This document shows, one piece after another, positions 63,708 through 64,000 of a stretch of 64,000 bases of DNA (position 1 is its first letter; every line of letters begins with the position of its first letter). Made by a program: the position numbers and the translations under genes. This DNA comes from Allacma fusca (Eukaryota; Arthropoda; Collembola; Symphypleona; Sminthuridae): NCBI GenBank assembly GCA_947179485.1, contig OX359250.1, positions 25,554,654 to 25,618,653 on the forward strand, written 5' to 3'. The notes below the pieces were generated by a model, which saw nothing but the letters and a program-made list of their open reading frames with translations, had not been told where the DNA came from and did no database searches.

Positions 63708-64000
63708 TGAGGAGAGTCGTGTGACATCAGCTTCGTTACACACGCTCAGACAATGGCAAATGCCAGTATTTTCCAGCTACACACCAGAGACATAAACTTT
63801 TAGTCAAATCATTTTGATAAACAACAGCTGCTTTGAATTCACACATACGACCGCAAAAATCTCTGACGAAGAATTATCACTTAATGCCCGACATGGACTC
63901 AGCTTACATATAAAGTCTGGCTACAATTCTTACAATAATTCCCCAACACCCCGCTCCCTCGGCCCATCTCCTTTCTCTAGTATTTATTTAGTTATTATTC

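Larger units (their letters stand above)
55356..64000. other. 5' flank of timeout, mostly intergenic
   Basis: Holds the timeout 5' UTR and promoter (no clear TATA box or initiator recognised) and then about 8 kb with no recognisable gene. Features noticed: a weak plus-strand two-exon candidate (56327-56383 and 59698-59847), 16 consecutive G at 61217-61232, (CAA)n at 61351-61370, (TG)n at 63119-63139, a 28-bp perfect palindrome at 63680-63707, and a short GA tract near 57531-57551. The 90-codon open frame at 62462-62734 is not supported by anything else. Confidence 0.55.

Noticed and set aside
1..64000. tRNA, rRNA, CRISPR arrays and transposase genes.
   Set aside because: No T-loop GGTTCGA motif in a cloverleaf context, no spaced direct-repeat array, and no transposase or reverse-transcriptase motifs were seen.

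Overview
The window is nuclear DNA from an animal, very probably an arthropod. The genes are split by GT-AG introns, non-coding DNA dominates, and dinucleotide microsatellites are dense. There are no operons, ribosome binding sites or bacterial gene packing. The species cannot be named from the sequence alone.

Two real protein-coding genes are supported. (1) On the minus strand, 15 consecutive exons between 55355 and 29644 encode about 674 residues of the N-terminal half of TIMEOUT (TIMELESS/TIM-2 family, replication-fork protection). All junctions join in frame and the order of conserved blocks matches vertebrate TIMELESS. The C-terminal half (DNA-binding and PARP1-binding part) was not found in the window. 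(2) On the plus strand, four exons between 5535 and 15408 encode about 701 residues of a type I membrane protein: leucine-rich repeats, a two-cysteine LRR cap, a long Ser/Thr-rich mucin-like stalk, one transmembrane helix and a short tyrosine-bearing cytoplasmic tail. The exon with its signal peptide and N-terminal cap was not found.

The two genes face each other on opposite strands. In Drosophila the LRR membrane gene 2mit lies antisense inside an intron of timeout (timeless2). The layout here, with the timeout N-terminal half to the right, an antisense LRR membrane gene to the left and no timeout C-terminal exon between them, is what that nested arrangement predicts. I therefore read the LRR gene as a probable 2mit orthologue and the left 29.6 kb as one long timeout intron. 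This is the main finding.

Layout: 1-5534, upstream of the first visible LRR exon; 5535-15408, LRR/2mit-like gene; 15409-29643, non-coding, rich in (GA)n, (CT)n and (CA)n; 29644-55355, timeout exons 15 to 1; 55356-64000, 5' flank of timeout with one weak plus-strand gene candidate. Simple repeats are frequent up to about 46 kb and sparse from there to about 63 kb. I saw no tRNA, rRNA, CRISPR or transposase gene.
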